A DNA stretch of 64,000 nucleotides, from assembly GCA_902596925.1 (NCBI GenBank), contig CACJVT010000006.1, forward strand, positions 28,631 through 92,630, given 5' to 3'. Under the pieces are notes generated by a model. That model made no database searches. It was not told the DNA's origin and worked only from the letters and a program-made list of their open reading frames with translations. This DNA is from an uncultured Pelagibacteraceae bacterium (GTDB taxonomy: Bacteria; Pseudomonadota; Alphaproteobacteria; Pelagibacterales; Pelagibacteraceae). How positions within the stretch are numbered: position 1 is the stretch's first letter; each line of letters begins with the position of its first letter. The position numbers and the translations under genes were made by a program. This document shows, in pieces, positions 21,551-34,307 of this stretch.

Positions 21551-21587
21551 GAACAAATATCGTACAAAATCTGTTCTACAAAAGTTC
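21551..21587. promoter_or_regulatory. LexA (SOS) operator: perfect GTTC-N7-GTTC plus adjacent GAAC-N7-GTAC
   Basis: GTTCTACAAAAGTTC at 21573-21587; GAACAAATATCGTAC at 21551-21565, immediately upstream of lexA. Confidence 0.75.
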
Positions 21588-21636
21588 TTTTCAATTCACA
21601 ATAGTAAAAAACCCAATAAAATAGGGAACTATTTGA

Positions 21637-22428
21637 CTAAAGCACTGAGAAAATAGAATTATTTTCCAAATTTTTCAAAAGTGATTCACCGATTAGAAAA
21701 GTTTTAATAGATGTTTTATTTGAGAGTTCTAATAGTTCATCTTTTGTTTTTATTCCACTTTCAGAAATTAATGGGCCTTTATGATTAACCAAAACATCAT
21801 GAATATCAAAAGTTGTATTTATATCAGTTTGAAGAGTTTTTAGGTTCCTATTATTGATACCAATCAATGCATCTTTAAATTTTAAAGCTTGTTTTGCTTC
21901 CTCAACTGTATGCACCTCAACTATAACAGACATATTAAATTTTAAAGCTTCCTCATATAATTCATTTGCAAGGCTTTCACTTACACCAGCTAATATAATT
22001 AATATTGCATCTGCTCCATAACTCTTTGCTAATGGAATTTGAAATTTATCTACAAAAAAGTCCTTACAAAGAATTGGCAAATTAATATTTTGTTTAATTT
22101 CACTTATATGTCTCAAATCTCCTAAAAAAAAATTTTCTTCAGTCAAAACAGACAAACAAGTTGCTTTGTTATCATTATATATACCAGCTATTTTAACAGG
22201 GTTATAATCATTTATGATTACACCTGCAGAAGGACTAGCTTTTTTGATCTCAGCAATAATTGAAAATTTATTTTCCTTAATATTTTTTTCAATATTTTCT
22301 TTAAAATTAATAAATATTTTATTTTTCCCAATTAATTCATTTAATGACCCTATTGAAATATTTTTTTTAGAATCTTCTATTTTTTCTTTTTTCTTTTTAA
22401 TTATTTTTTCGAGAACATTTTCAGGCAT
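21637..22428 (-). CDS. trpC: Indole-3-glycerol phosphate synthase
   Basis: EIKKASPSAGVI, LCKDFFVD, IGINNRNLKT, ISESGI. Confidence 0.95.
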   Translation of the reverse strand: MPENVLEKIIKKKKEKIEDSKKNISIGSLNELIGKNKIFINFKENIEKNIKENKFSIIAEIKKASPSAGVIINDYNPVKIAGIYNDNKATCLSVLTEENFFLGDLRHISEIKQNINLPILCKDFFVDKFQIPLAKSYGADAILIILAGVSESLANELYEEALKFNMSVIVEVHTVEEAKQALKFKDALIGINNRNLKTLQTDINTTFDIHDVLVNHKGPLISESGIKTKDELLELSNKTSIKTFLIGESLLKNLENNSIFSVL

Positions 22429-23413
22429 TTTGAATTTTTTCTAAATGTTTGATAACTTTGTTTGATAAAATATGATCTCTTGCATTTTTATATGCTTCAC
22501 TAAACTCTTCATGAGTTTCATTAACAATCAATCCTGCTGCAGCATTTAAACATATTGCTTTAGAAAAATCATTATCTTCACCTTTAAATATTTCAAGAAT
22601 CTTATTTGCATTAAATTTTGCATCGTCACCAACAAGATTTTTAAATTTGTCTGCATTTATATTTAATTTTTTTGGATCAATTACGATTTCTGATATGACA
22701 TTATTTTTTAATTGAATAACATTTGTTTTAGCATAGGGTGAAATTTCATCTAAACCATCTTCACTATTGACGATCCATGCAAATTTAATATCTAAACTTT
22801 TTAAAGCATTAGCAAATATTTTTAACAACTTTTTTTCAAAGACACCAACTACCTGTCTTTTAACTAAAGCTGGACTACTCAAAGGACCAATCATATTAAA
22901 AATTGTTCTCTTACCAATTTTTTTTCTTGTAGGTCCAACGTATTTCATTGCACTATGGTAATTCGGTGCAAACATAAAACCAAAATTATTTTTTTCAATT
23001 TGTGACTCAATATCATTTGGTTCTAAATTAATTTCTATATTTAATGCCTCTAAAACATCGCCAGATCCACATTTTGAAGATACTGCTTTATTTCCATGTT
23101 TTGCTACTTTAACACCCATACTAGCAAGCAATAATGCAGAAGCTGTTGAAATATTGAGTGTGTTCATTCCATCACCGCCCGTACCACATGTATCGATACA
23201 ATTTTGTACATTTACTCTTTTTGATTTATTTCTTAGAACGTATACTCCTCCAGCAATCTCATTTGAAACTTCACCTTTAGCAGATAAAAGTGTTAAAAAA
23301 TCAAATATTTCCTGTTCATTTGCCTTACCTTCCATTAATAATTCGAACGCTGCCTTACTTTCCTCAAAGGAGAGATCATCTTTATTTTTAATTTTGTCTA
23401 TGAATTGTTTCAT
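22421..23413 (-). CDS. trpD: Anthranilate phosphoribosyltransferase
   Basis: DTCGTGGDGMNTLNIST, KHGNKAVSSKCGSGDVLE. Confidence 0.96.
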   Translation of the reverse strand: MKQFIDKIKNKDDLSFEESKAAFELLMEGKANEQEIFDFLTLLSAKGEVSNEIAGGVYVLRNKSKRVNVQNCIDTCGTGGDGMNTLNISTASALLLASMGVKVAKHGNKAVSSKCGSGDVLEALNIEINLEPNDIESQIEKNNFGFMFAPNYHSAMKYVGPTRKKIGKRTIFNMIGPLSSPALVKRQVVGVFEKKLLKIFANALKSLDIKFAWIVNSEDGLDEISPYAKTNVIQLKNNVISEIVIDPKKLNINADKFKNLVGDDAKFNANKILEIFKGEDNDFSKAICLNAAAGLIVNETHEEFSEAYKNARDHILSNKVIKHLEKIQNA

Positions 23414-23418
23414 AAATT

Positions 23419-23988
23419 TTAAAGTCTTATAAAATTTTTTAAAATTTTAATACCTTGTTTAGTTTTAATACTTTCAGGGTGAAATTGCACTCCATGAACA
23501 TTATATTTTTTATGCTGAATACCCATTACTAAACCATCTTTGCTCTCAGCAGTGATTTCAAGATGTTTTGATAGTGTTTTTTTATCAATAATTAAGCTGT
23601 GATAACGTGTTGCCTCAAATGATTTTGGAAGATTCTTTAAAATTCCCAACTTTTTTGAAACAATTTTGCTTGTTTTACCATGCATTAGTTTTTTAGCCTG
23701 AACAATTTTAGAGCCAAATACCTGTCCAATAATTTGATGACCAAGACAAACACCAAGAATTGGAATTTTTTTATATAAAGACTTTACTATTTTTAAACAA
23801 TTACCTGATTGATCAGGGTTACCTGGGCCTGGTGAGATTACAATTTTATTATATTTTCTTTTTAATATCTCATTAGATGTAATGTGATCATTTCTTATCA
23901 CATCTACCTTAACTTTAAATGAAGATAGGTAATGATAAAGATTAAAAGTGAAACTATCGTAATTATCTATAAGAATTATTTTTTTCAT
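23419..23988 (-). CDS. trpG: Anthranilate synthase component II (glutamine amidotransferase)
   Basis: DNYDSFTFNLYHYL, GVCLGHQ, GVQFHPES. Confidence 0.95.
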   Translation of the reverse strand: MKKIILIDNYDSFTFNLYHYLSSFKVKVDVIRNDHITSNEILKRKYNKIVISPGPGNPDQSGNCLKIVKSLYKKIPILGVCLGHQIIGQVFGSKIVQAKKLMHGKTSKIVSKKLGILKNLPKSFEATRYHSLIIDKKTLSKHLEITAESKDGLVMGIQHKKYNVHGVQFHPESIKTKQGIKILKNFIRL

Positions 23989-25445
23989 TTTAAAGCATTA
24001 ATTAAAGCTTTTGCTTTATTAACAGTTTCCTCGTACTCTTTTAAAGGTTTACTATCAGCAACAATTCCAGCACCAGCTTGAACATAAAATTTATTATTTT
24101 TAGCGACTGCTGTTCTTAAAGCTATACATGTATCAAATTCTCCGTTAGCTGAAAAATAGCCAATACCACCAGCATAAACTTTTCTCTTAGTTTTTTCTAA
24201 TTCATCAATTATTTCCATAGCTCTAATTTTCGGTGCTCCTGAGACAGTTCCTGCAGGAAAACCAGCTAGAAGTGATTTAAACTTAGAAAATTTCTTATTA
24301 TACACACCGATGACATTTGATACTATGTGCATTACATGAGAATATCTCTCAATAATAAAACTTTCAGTTACTTTTACCGTATTAATTTTTGAAACTTTAC
24401 CAGCATCATTTCTTCCTAAATCTAATAACATTAAGTGCTCTGAAAGCTCCTTTTTGTCATTAAGAAGATCTTTTTCATAAAAAAGATCCTCTTTTAATGT
24501 TTTTCCTCTTGGTCTCGTTCCAGCTATTGGTCTTACAGTAATTTTATTATCTCTTAGTCTCACTAAAATTTCTGGACTCGCACCAATAATTTGGAAGTCA
24601 TTGAAATTAAAAAAAAACATAAAAGGTGATGGGTTAGTCACTCTAAGTTTTTTATAAATATCAATCGGTTTTTTTGTTAATTTAGCTTCAAATCTTTGAC
24701 TTAAAACTACCTGGAATATATCTCCTAATTTTATATATTTTTTGGCTGTATTGATCATTTGCAAGAATCTATTTTTAGAAGTATTAGATTTAACTTTAAT
24801 ATTTTTTGATTTTAATGGAGTCCTATTATTTATATTTTTAATTGATGATTGAATAAGTAATCTAAAAAGATCTGATTTTACCTCATCAAATTTTTTTTTA
24901 TAATCTCTAATCTTTTCGTCTTTATAGATATTTCTAATATAAAAAATCTCTTTTTTTAAATTATCGTGAATAATTAGTGTTCTTGGTCTCAGAAGTCTTA
25001 CATCAGGTATATTTAGATCATCCTTACAATTATTAGGGATTTTCTCTATATATCTTATAGAGTCATATGAGAAATATCCTGAAATTAAAGAACATAGTTT
25101 TGGTAAATTTTTGGGAGTTTCAAATTTAAATTCTTCAATAATTTTCTCAATCAAGTTTTCAGGTTTATCTTTCAGTTTAATTTTTTTTTTATTTTGAATT
25201 AAATAAGAAGTTTTATTTTTGAATTCCCATATCTTGTCAGGATTTTTGCCAAATATAGTGTATCTTCCTTTGATTTTTCCTTTCTCTACCGACTCAAATA
25301 TAAAGCTATTTTTTTCACTTAAAAAATTATCTATTAAATTTAAAATCTCTTCATCTTCTTGGATTTTTTTTGAAGTATATATAATTTGATTTTTATTGCT
25401 TCTATGTCGAAACTTAAAATCTTTGAAGCTTCGATTTATGTTCAT
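23985..25445 (-). CDS. trpE: Anthranilate synthase component I
   Basis: Chorismate-binding domain, RPIAGTRPRG, GAPKIRAMEIIDELE. Confidence 0.95.
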   Translation of the reverse strand: MNINRSFKDFKFRHRSNKNQIIYTSKKIQEDEEILNLIDNFLSEKNSFIFESVEKGKIKGRYTIFGKNPDKIWEFKNKTSYLIQNKKKIKLKDKPENLIEKIIEEFKFETPKNLPKLCSLISGYFSYDSIRYIEKIPNNCKDDLNIPDVRLLRPRTLIIHDNLKKEIFYIRNIYKDEKIRDYKKKFDEVKSDLFRLLIQSSIKNINNRTPLKSKNIKVKSNTSKNRFLQMINTAKKYIKLGDIFQVVLSQRFEAKLTKKPIDIYKKLRVTNPSPFMFFFNFNDFQIIGASPEILVRLRDNKITVRPIAGTRPRGKTLKEDLFYEKDLLNDKKELSEHLMLLDLGRNDAGKVSKINTVKVTESFIIERYSHVMHIVSNVIGVYNKKFSKFKSLLAGFPAGTVSGAPKIRAMEIIDELEKTKRKVYAGGIGYFSANGEFDTCIALRTAVAKNNKFYVQAGAGIVADSKPLKEYEETVNKAKALINALK

Positions 25446-26857
25446 TGAAAGAAATTTTTAACTCGTTCTATTGTTTTTTGATTTAAATTAACATCATATC
25501 TGCTGTTTAGATATAGATCATATGATTTTAACATATTATTTTTTTGATTTGAATTTTGTTTACTCATATATTCATTTATCTTATCATCATTTTCCATTGT
25601 CTGATTTTGAAAGTTCTTTATTTTAGCTAAGTAAATATTGCTCATCTCATCATTTATAAGGGTAAAAGAATTTATGGGTAATGAGTAAAGAAGTTCAACA
25701 GCTTTAATATCAAATTTTTTGTTATCTTTGATTGAATTTAATAATAAATTTTCAATTTTCTTATTTCCCATCTCTACAAAGTTTTCATTGTTGAAATTTT
25801 TTTCATCAATTTTTTTTATTAAATTCTTGTTATATTCATACTTATTTTTTTCAAACATAAGTCCTAAGATCTCTTCTCTGAGGACAGGATCATTTACATT
25901 AGGAGAACGTTGTTCTGACTTAATTATTTTGTAAAGAATATAATCATCTTTAAATTCAATGATATCAAATTCATTATTTCTTGCTTCAAATATCTTTTTT
26001 TCTATATCGCTTTTATCATAAGTAAATCTGAAATCTTTGATTTTCTTAGACTTTAAATTAAAGTTTGTAACTATGTTTCCAAAAGGAAGTTCATTCGAGA
26101 TATCAATTTCTATTTGGTCAATTTTATCAAAAAAGGTCTGATTAAATTCATCTACACCAACTAAATTTTTGGGGTTTATTATGGAATAATCAAAATCAAT
26201 ATATTCTACTTTTAAGTCATTCTTATTTTCATCTAGAAATTTTTTTATATCGTTATCTGTAAAACTATCTTTCTTTTTATAAAATTGATTTAAATTTATA
26301 TAATCTATCTCTAATTTTCTATTTTCATCCTGATAGAGCTTTTTAACTAAAAATTTTGGAGAAACAGTTCCAGCACCCACAAAGCTGAACAAGTTTTTTT
26401 GTAATTCACGATTTTTTAATCGTAATTCAAACTGAGGTGCAGATTGATTATTTTCAAGTAAAAATTTTTCGTATTTAAGTCGTTGAAAACGTCCTTGTTC
26501 GTCTAAAAAATTTTTATTTTTTTTTATCATTTCGAGTAGTGTTTCTTTTGAAATAATTAAATTGTATTCCTCAATTTCTAAATCTAAAATTTTTGTCGAA
26601 ATCAATCCAGATAATAATTCTTCAATAATATTATCATTTAAATTTTCTCTTATTGTATCCTGAGGAATTCCAGAATTATTTAAGTAATCAATAAATTCTT
26701 CTGTAGAAATATTAGTCTCATTTATTTTTACAATTGAATTTGTATTTCCGCTACTGAACATGCTCCCCATACCCCAAAATACAAATGGAATAATCATTAT
26801 AAAAACTAATATCCCAGCGAACTTTGTTTTGGCAAAATTTCTAAATGCACCTATCAT
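25442..26857 (-). CDS. ppiD: SurA/PpiD-like peptidyl-prolyl isomerase with N-terminal membrane anchor
   Basis: N-terminal TM, SurA_N-like region (FGNIV/LSTEEFIDYLNN style), position upstream of trpE; PPIase core not obvious. Confidence 0.75.
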   Translation of the reverse strand: MIGAFRNFAKTKFAGILVFIMIIPFVFWGMGSMFSSGNTNSIVKINETNISTEEFIDYLNNSGIPQDTIRENLNDNIIEELLSGLISTKILDLEIEEYNLIISKETLLEMIKKNKNFLDEQGRFQRLKYEKFLLENNQSAPQFELRLKNRELQKNLFSFVGAGTVSPKFLVKKLYQDENRKLEIDYINLNQFYKKKDSFTDNDIKKFLDENKNDLKVEYIDFDYSIINPKNLVGVDEFNQTFFDKIDQIEIDISNELPFGNIVTNFNLKSKKIKDFRFTYDKSDIEKKIFEARNNEFDIIEFKDDYILYKIIKSEQRSPNVNDPVLREEILGLMFEKNKYEYNKNLIKKIDEKNFNNENFVEMGNKKIENLLLNSIKDNKKFDIKAVELLYSLPINSFTLINDEMSNIYLAKIKNFQNQTMENDDKINEYMSKQNSNQKNNMLKSYDLYLNSRYDVNLNQKTIERVKNFFQ

Positions 26858-26928
26858 TACTATATAAATTTATTGATCTATAAAAAACAAACCTATAGAT
26901 TAAATTTTAGTATAAGACAAATAAATAT

Positions 26929-27651
26929 ATGTATTTTATTGCTAATTGGAAAATGTTTGGTGGATTGAGTACATTAAATTCACTAAAAAAAGTAATCAAA
27001 TTTCTAAAAATTTTTAAAAAATCAAAAAAAATTAAAATTATTTATTGTCCGCCCAATACATTAATCCGTTCAATGTCTAAAAAAGTTATAAATTCTAAAA
27101 TTCAAGTTGGTGCTCAGAATTGCCATGAAAGCCTTGCTTATGGCGCTTCAACTGGTTCCATAAATCCTACGATGCTAAAAAATGTTGGGGCAAAATATGT
27201 TATTTTAGGTCATTCAGAAAATCGTGACACTGGTGAAACGGATAAATTAATTAATGCTAAGATTAAAGCAGCAACTCAAGCAGGTTTAAAGGTTATTTTT
27301 TGTATTGGTGAAACCTTAGGTCAAAAACGAAAAAAAATTACTAAAAAAATTTTATCTAAACAGATTATTGTAGGCTTACAAAAAATTAAGAAAAGAAAAA
27401 ATATTGTAATTGCTTATGAACCTGTGTGGTCAATTGGAACAGGTCTAATTCCTAAGGCAGATGACTTATTTAACACTATTAATTTTATAAAAAAAAAAGC
27501 TAGAAATATTAAAGTTTTATACGGGGGTTCGGTAAATCCAAAAAATATAAATAAATTAAAGTTAATAAAAAATATTGATGGATTTCTAATTGGAGGTGCC
27601 TCTCAAGATCCCAAAAAATTTATTGATATAATCAAAAAAACGTATAATTAA
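26929..27651 (+). CDS. tpiA: Triosephosphate isomerase
   Basis: ANWKMFG, GHSENRDTGETD, AYEPVWSIGTG, YGGSVNPKN. Confidence 0.96.
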   Translation: MYFIANWKMFGGLSTLNSLKKVIKFLKIFKKSKKIKIIYCPPNTLIRSMSKKVINSKIQVGAQNCHESLAYGASTGSINPTMLKNVGAKYVILGHSENRDTGETDKLINAKIKAATQAGLKVIFCIGETLGQKRKKITKKILSKQIIVGLQKIKKRKNIVIAYEPVWSIGTGLIPKADDLFNTINFIKKKARNIKVLYGGSVNPKNINKLKLIKNIDGFLIGGASQDPKKFIDIIKKTYN

Positions 27652-27656
27652 CCTGC

Positions 27657-27950
27657 ATGGAAAATATATTGTTAGTACTAAATATCATTCTTGCATTAAT
27701 TTTAGTTTTATTAGTTTTAATGCAAAAATCTGAGGGTGGAGCACTTGGAATCGGAGTTTCCCAGGAAAATATGATGTTTTCAAAGTCAGCAGGAAATTTT
27801 ATGACAAAAGCAACTGGTGTTGTTGCAACTCTGTTTATCATATGTAGTTTAGCTCTAACGATAGTATCTAGGGGTGATTTGACACCATCTAGCTCAGTTT
27901 TAGATCAAGTCGAAGAGGATACACCATCAATCCCAGAAAATAATAATTAA
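27657..27950 (+). CDS. secG: Preprotein translocase subunit SecG
   Basis: LVLLVLMQKSEGGALGIG, two TM segments. Confidence 0.9.
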   Translation: MENILLVLNIILALILVLLVLMQKSEGGALGIGVSQENMMFSKSAGNFMTKATGVVATLFIICSLALTIVSRGDLTPSSSVLDQVEEDTPSIPENNN

Positions 27951-27981
27951 TACTTTTAATTTACTTTTTTATTAGCTATAA

Positions 27982-30427
<2,446 letters not shown>

Positions 30428-30428
<1 letters not shown>

Positions 30429-31684
30429 TGAGTAAAATTACAAAAGTAAAAGCCCGACAAGTTTTTGACAGCAGAGGTAATCCAACAATCGAAGCTGAGG
30501 TTTTTACAAAAAACAAAAGTGCAATAGCAATTTGTCCCTCTGGAGCATCAACAGGAACTTATGAAGCTTTTGAAAAAAGAGATAAAAATAATAAAAAATA
30601 TTTAGGAAAAAGTGTTCTTAATGCAATTAGTTTAGTTAATTCTAAGGTTTCAAAAAAACTTAAAGGACAAAATATTCATCATCAAGAAAGGATAGATGCT
30701 TTAATGATTAACCTGGATGGTACAAGACAAAAAACAAAACTAGGGGCAAATTCTATATTAGCTGTGTCTATGGCTGTAAAAAAACTTTCAGCAAAAATTA
30801 GAAAAAAACCATTATATAAAACTTTTTTAATTAAAAATAATTTTAAATTACCTTTTCCACTTATGAATATAATTAATGGTGGAGCACATGCTAATAATGG
30901 TTTGAGAATTCAAGAATTTATGATCAGGCCAGACCGCGCAAAAAATTTCACTGATGCGATGAGAATTTGTTTTTTAGTGATTAAAAATTTAAGTAAAATT
31001 ATTAAGAATAAAGGACTTTCAACATCTGTTGGTGATGAAGGTGGATTTGCACCAATGATTAGCAATAATAATCAGGCATTAGATTTAATTGTTTCAGCTA
31101 TTAGGAAGTCAGGATTTGTTAACGGTAAAGATGTTTCAATTTGTTTGGATGTGGCTGCAAATGAATTATATAAAAGAAATAAATATTCTATTCATTCAAA
31201 AAGCTATATTTCTGTAAAAAGATCTATTCAAGAATATAAAAAAATAATTAGTAAATATAAGATTAAATCAATAGAAGACCCATTTGCAGAAAATGATTGG
31301 ATATCATGGAATAAATTAATGAAATCACTTAAAAAAGTTCAGATTGTAGGTGACGATCTTTATGTTACTAATCTTGAGCGACTCAAAAAAGGTTTTTTAA
31401 ATTTATCATCTAACGCAATTTTAGTTAAATTAAATCAAATCGGCACAGTTTCAGAAACCTTAGATGTAATTCGATTTGCTCAAGCCATTGGATTTCAAAC
31501 AATCATTTCTCATAGATCTGGAGATAGTGAGGATACATTTATTGCAGATCTTGCAGTAGGTACTAATTCTAATCAAATAAAAACTGGATCTTTAGCAAGA
31601 TCAGAAAGAGTTGCTAAATATAATCAATTATTAAGAATAGAAGAAGAACTTGGAAAAAAAGCCAGAATGAATAAGATTCATTAA
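30428..31684 (+). CDS. eno: Enolase
   Basis: ARQVFDSRGNPTIE, SVGDEGGFAP, SHRSGDSEDTFIADLAV; GTG start. Confidence 0.97.
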
Positions 31685-31992
31685 TGCTTCAAAGATTAAA
31701 AAAAAATTATTTTCTACTTATATCAGTTTTTCTGATCATATATTTTTTCTTTAATCTCTTGTCGGGTGAAAGAGGATTAATTTCATATTATGAAAAAAAA
31801 CAAATCCTAAACGATTTAAAAATTAAGGAATTATCATTAAAAAATCAGATAAATGACTTGGATTTTAAGAATTCGTTATTAAGTGACAATCTAGATCTTG
31901 ATTATATTGAGACATTAATTAGAGAGAGGTTCTTATTTGGAAAAAAAAATGAAAAAATTTATATTATAAAAAAACATGACGCAAAAAATTAA
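31684..31992 (+). CDS. ftsB: FtsB/DivIC-like septum formation initiator
   Basis: N-terminal TM plus coiled coil, position after eno. Confidence 0.8.
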   Translation: MLQRLKKNYFLLISVFLIIYFFFNLLSGERGLISYYEKKQILNDLKIKELSLKNQINDLDFKNSLLSDNLDLDYIETLIRERFLFGKKNEKIYIIKKHDAKN

Positions 31993-32908
31993 ACCTAGGC
32001 ACCCTGAAAAAATAAACAATCCAATTAATCCAATTAAAAAAAAACCTGATTGGATTAGATCTAAACTGAATAATAGTAAAGAATTTTTTTTAACAAAAAC
32101 AATTGTAAATAAAAATAATCTTGTAACTGTTTGTCAGGAAGCAAATTGCCCAAATATAACTGAGTGTTGGAGTAAAAGACATGCAACTTTTATGATAATG
32201 GGTGATACGTGTACAAGAGCATGTGCTTTTTGTGATGTAAAAACTGGTAAACCAGAAAAATTAGATAAGCTAGAACCAATTAAAATATCGCAAGCTGTTA
32301 AAAAATTAGATTTAAAACACGTTGTAATCACATCAGTTGATAGAGATGATTTAGACGATGGTGGTTCAAATCATTTTTACGAGGTTATAAACCAAACAAG
32401 AAAAACTAATCCAAATACAACTATAGAAGTTTTAACGCCTGATTTTTTAAGAAAAGGTGATGCTTACAAAAGAGTATTAGAAGCTAATCCTGATGTTTTT
32501 AATCACAATATTGAGACTGTACCTAGTCTATATTTAAAAGTTAGACCAGGTTCAAGATATTTTGCATCTCTTGAGCTTTTAAAAAATGCAAAAAAAATGA
32601 ACAAGAAGGTTTTTACTAAATCTGGAATAATGGTTGGTTTAGGTGAGACGAGAGACGAAATTTTACAAGTAATGGATGATTTAAAATCTGCTGATGTAGA
32701 TTTTTTAACAATTGGACAATACTTACAACCATCTGTAAAACATTTTCCATTAGATCGATATTATAAACCTGAGGAGTTTAAAGAATTGGGTGATATTGCA
32801 AAAGCAAAGGGTTTTTTATTAGTTTCTTCATCTCCTTTAACAAGATCTTCATATCATGCTGATGAAGACTTCGCTAAACTTCAACAAAATAGATTAAACA
32901 GTCATTAA
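31976..32908 (+). CDS. lipA: Lipoyl synthase
   Basis: CQEANCPN and [10 protein letters not shown] cysteine motifs. Confidence 0.96.
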   Translation: MTQKIKPRHPEKINNPINPIKKKPDWIRSKLNNSKEFFLTKTIVNKNNLVTVCQEANCPNITECWSKRHATFMIMGDTCTRACAFCDVKTGKPEKLDKLEPIKISQAVKKLDLKHVVITSVDRDDLDDGGSNHFYEVINQTRKTNPNTTIEVLTPDFLRKGDAYKRVLEANPDVFNHNIETVPSLYLKVRPGSRYFASLELLKNAKKMNKKVFTKSGIMVGLGETRDEILQVMDDLKSADVDFLTIGQYLQPSVKHFPLDRYYKPEEFKELGDIAKAKGFLLVSSSPLTRSSYHADEDFAKLQQNRLNSH

Positions 32909-33366
32909 TGCCAAAAGCTTCAGTTAAGCGATTAATTGAATGTAAAAAAAAAGATTTAATTGATTTAGTTTTGGATATTGAAAAATATCCAGAATTTGTT
33001 CCATTCTGTTTCGGCGCAAAAATATATGAAAATAAAAATGAAGGTGATTTAACAAAAATAATTGCAGACTTAACAATAGGAAAAGGACCGTTTAAAGACA
33101 CTTATAAAAGTGATGTAGTTTTTGATAGAAAGAAAGACTCAATTTTTGTTAAGAATATAGAAGGACCTTTAAATCATTTATCCAACAATTGGATTTTTGT
33201 TGATAAAGAGAATGGAATTACTGAAGTAACTTTTGATATTGATTTTGAAATTAAAAATAAATTTTTAAATTCATTAATGATTGTATCTTTTCAATTTGGA
33301 TTAGAGAAAATAGCTGATGCATTTCAAAACAGGGCTGAGCAGTTATTTAGCAGCTCTAAGAAGTAG
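32908..33366 (+). CDS. ratA: RatA/COQ10-type START-domain protein
   Basis: DIEKYPEFVPFC and C-terminal FQFGLEKIADAFQNRAEQLF; adjacent to lipA. Confidence 0.88.
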   Translation: MPKASVKRLIECKKKDLIDLVLDIEKYPEFVPFCFGAKIYENKNEGDLTKIIADLTIGKGPFKDTYKSDVVFDRKKDSIFVKNIEGPLNHLSNNWIFVDKENGITEVTFDIDFEIKNKFLNSLMIVSFQFGLEKIADAFQNRAEQLFSSSKK

Positions 33367-33804
33367 ATTTAGGGCTGTTTTTACAGTAGCTTTTCGGATT
33401 GAGGATCTTTTTTTACTTTTGAATAAAAATTTATTTATCTCGATTTTAGCTCCTTTTTTAACTCCAATATAAACTAAGCCAACAGGCTTTTTTTTGGTGC
33501 CACCTCTGGGTCCCGCAATTCCGGTAATCGAAACATTAATATTGGCTTTTGAGATTTTAGATAAATTATTAACCATTGCATAGCAACATTCATAGCTAAC
33601 AGCACCATATTTTTTGATAATTTTTTTATTTACTTTTAAAATCTTTATTTTTGCTTGATTAGAGTAGGTGACCAAACCTAGATTGAATATTTTAGATGCA
33701 CCACTAATTGAAGTGATAGCAGAAGCTAATAATCCTCCTGTGCAAGACTCAGCTACTGATATTTTAACTTTTTTTCTAATTAATTGCTTGATTAATAATT
33801 TCAT
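33343..33804 (-). CDS. cinA: CinA C-terminal domain (nicotinamide-nucleotide amidase family)
   Basis: VAESCTGGLLASAIT, TGIAGPRGGT.KKPVGLVYIG. Confidence 0.92.
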   Translation of the reverse strand: MKLLIKQLIRKKVKISVAESCTGGLLASAITSISGASKIFNLGLVTYSNQAKIKILKVNKKIIKKYGAVSYECCYAMVNNLSKISKANINVSITGIAGPRGGTKKKPVGLVYIGVKKGAKIEINKFLFKSKKRSSIRKATVKTALNLLLRAAK

Positions 33805-34307
33805 CTCACAAAATAACTACTTAAAACCATAAAACAAATTAAAGATAAAACAACATAAATTCCTGCAATTACATCATCCATAATTACGCCAAAACTATTT
33901 TTAAAGTTTTTGTCAAAAAAATTTACGGGAAATGGTTTTGCAATATCAAAAAATCTGAATAAGGCAAAACAAATACCATAAAAAATTAATGCTTCATTTG
34001 GTGATTTTTCTGTACCATGTGAAATTTCATAAAGATAAATCGGTATTGATTGACCAATAAATTCATCGATAATTACTTCTTTGGGATCTTTATTTTCATT
34101 ATCTTTGATATGATGTGCCACAGCAGAAAAAGATAAAATGAAAATAACTACTAATAATATTAATATTAAGTTTGAAGATAAATTAAATACGTGGAAAAAA
34201 AGATAAAGAATAATTACTGTAGCTAATGATCCAAAAGTACCTGGAATTTTTGGAATTTTACCTAAACCTAACATTGTTACAAACAAAGTATTAATAGTTT
34301 TAATCAT
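33801..34307 (-). CDS. pgpA: Phosphatidylglycerophosphatase A
   Basis: GLGKIPKIPGTFGSL, EVIIDEFIGQ, FRFFDIAKPFP. Confidence 0.92.
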   Translation of the reverse strand: MIKTINTLFVTMLGLGKIPKIPGTFGSLATVIILYLFFHVFNLSSNLILILLVVIFILSFSAVAHHIKDNENKDPKEVIIDEFIGQSIPIYLYEISHGTEKSPNEALIFYGICFALFRFFDIAKPFPVNFFDKNFKNSFGVIMDDVIAGIYVVLSLICFMVLSSYFVR

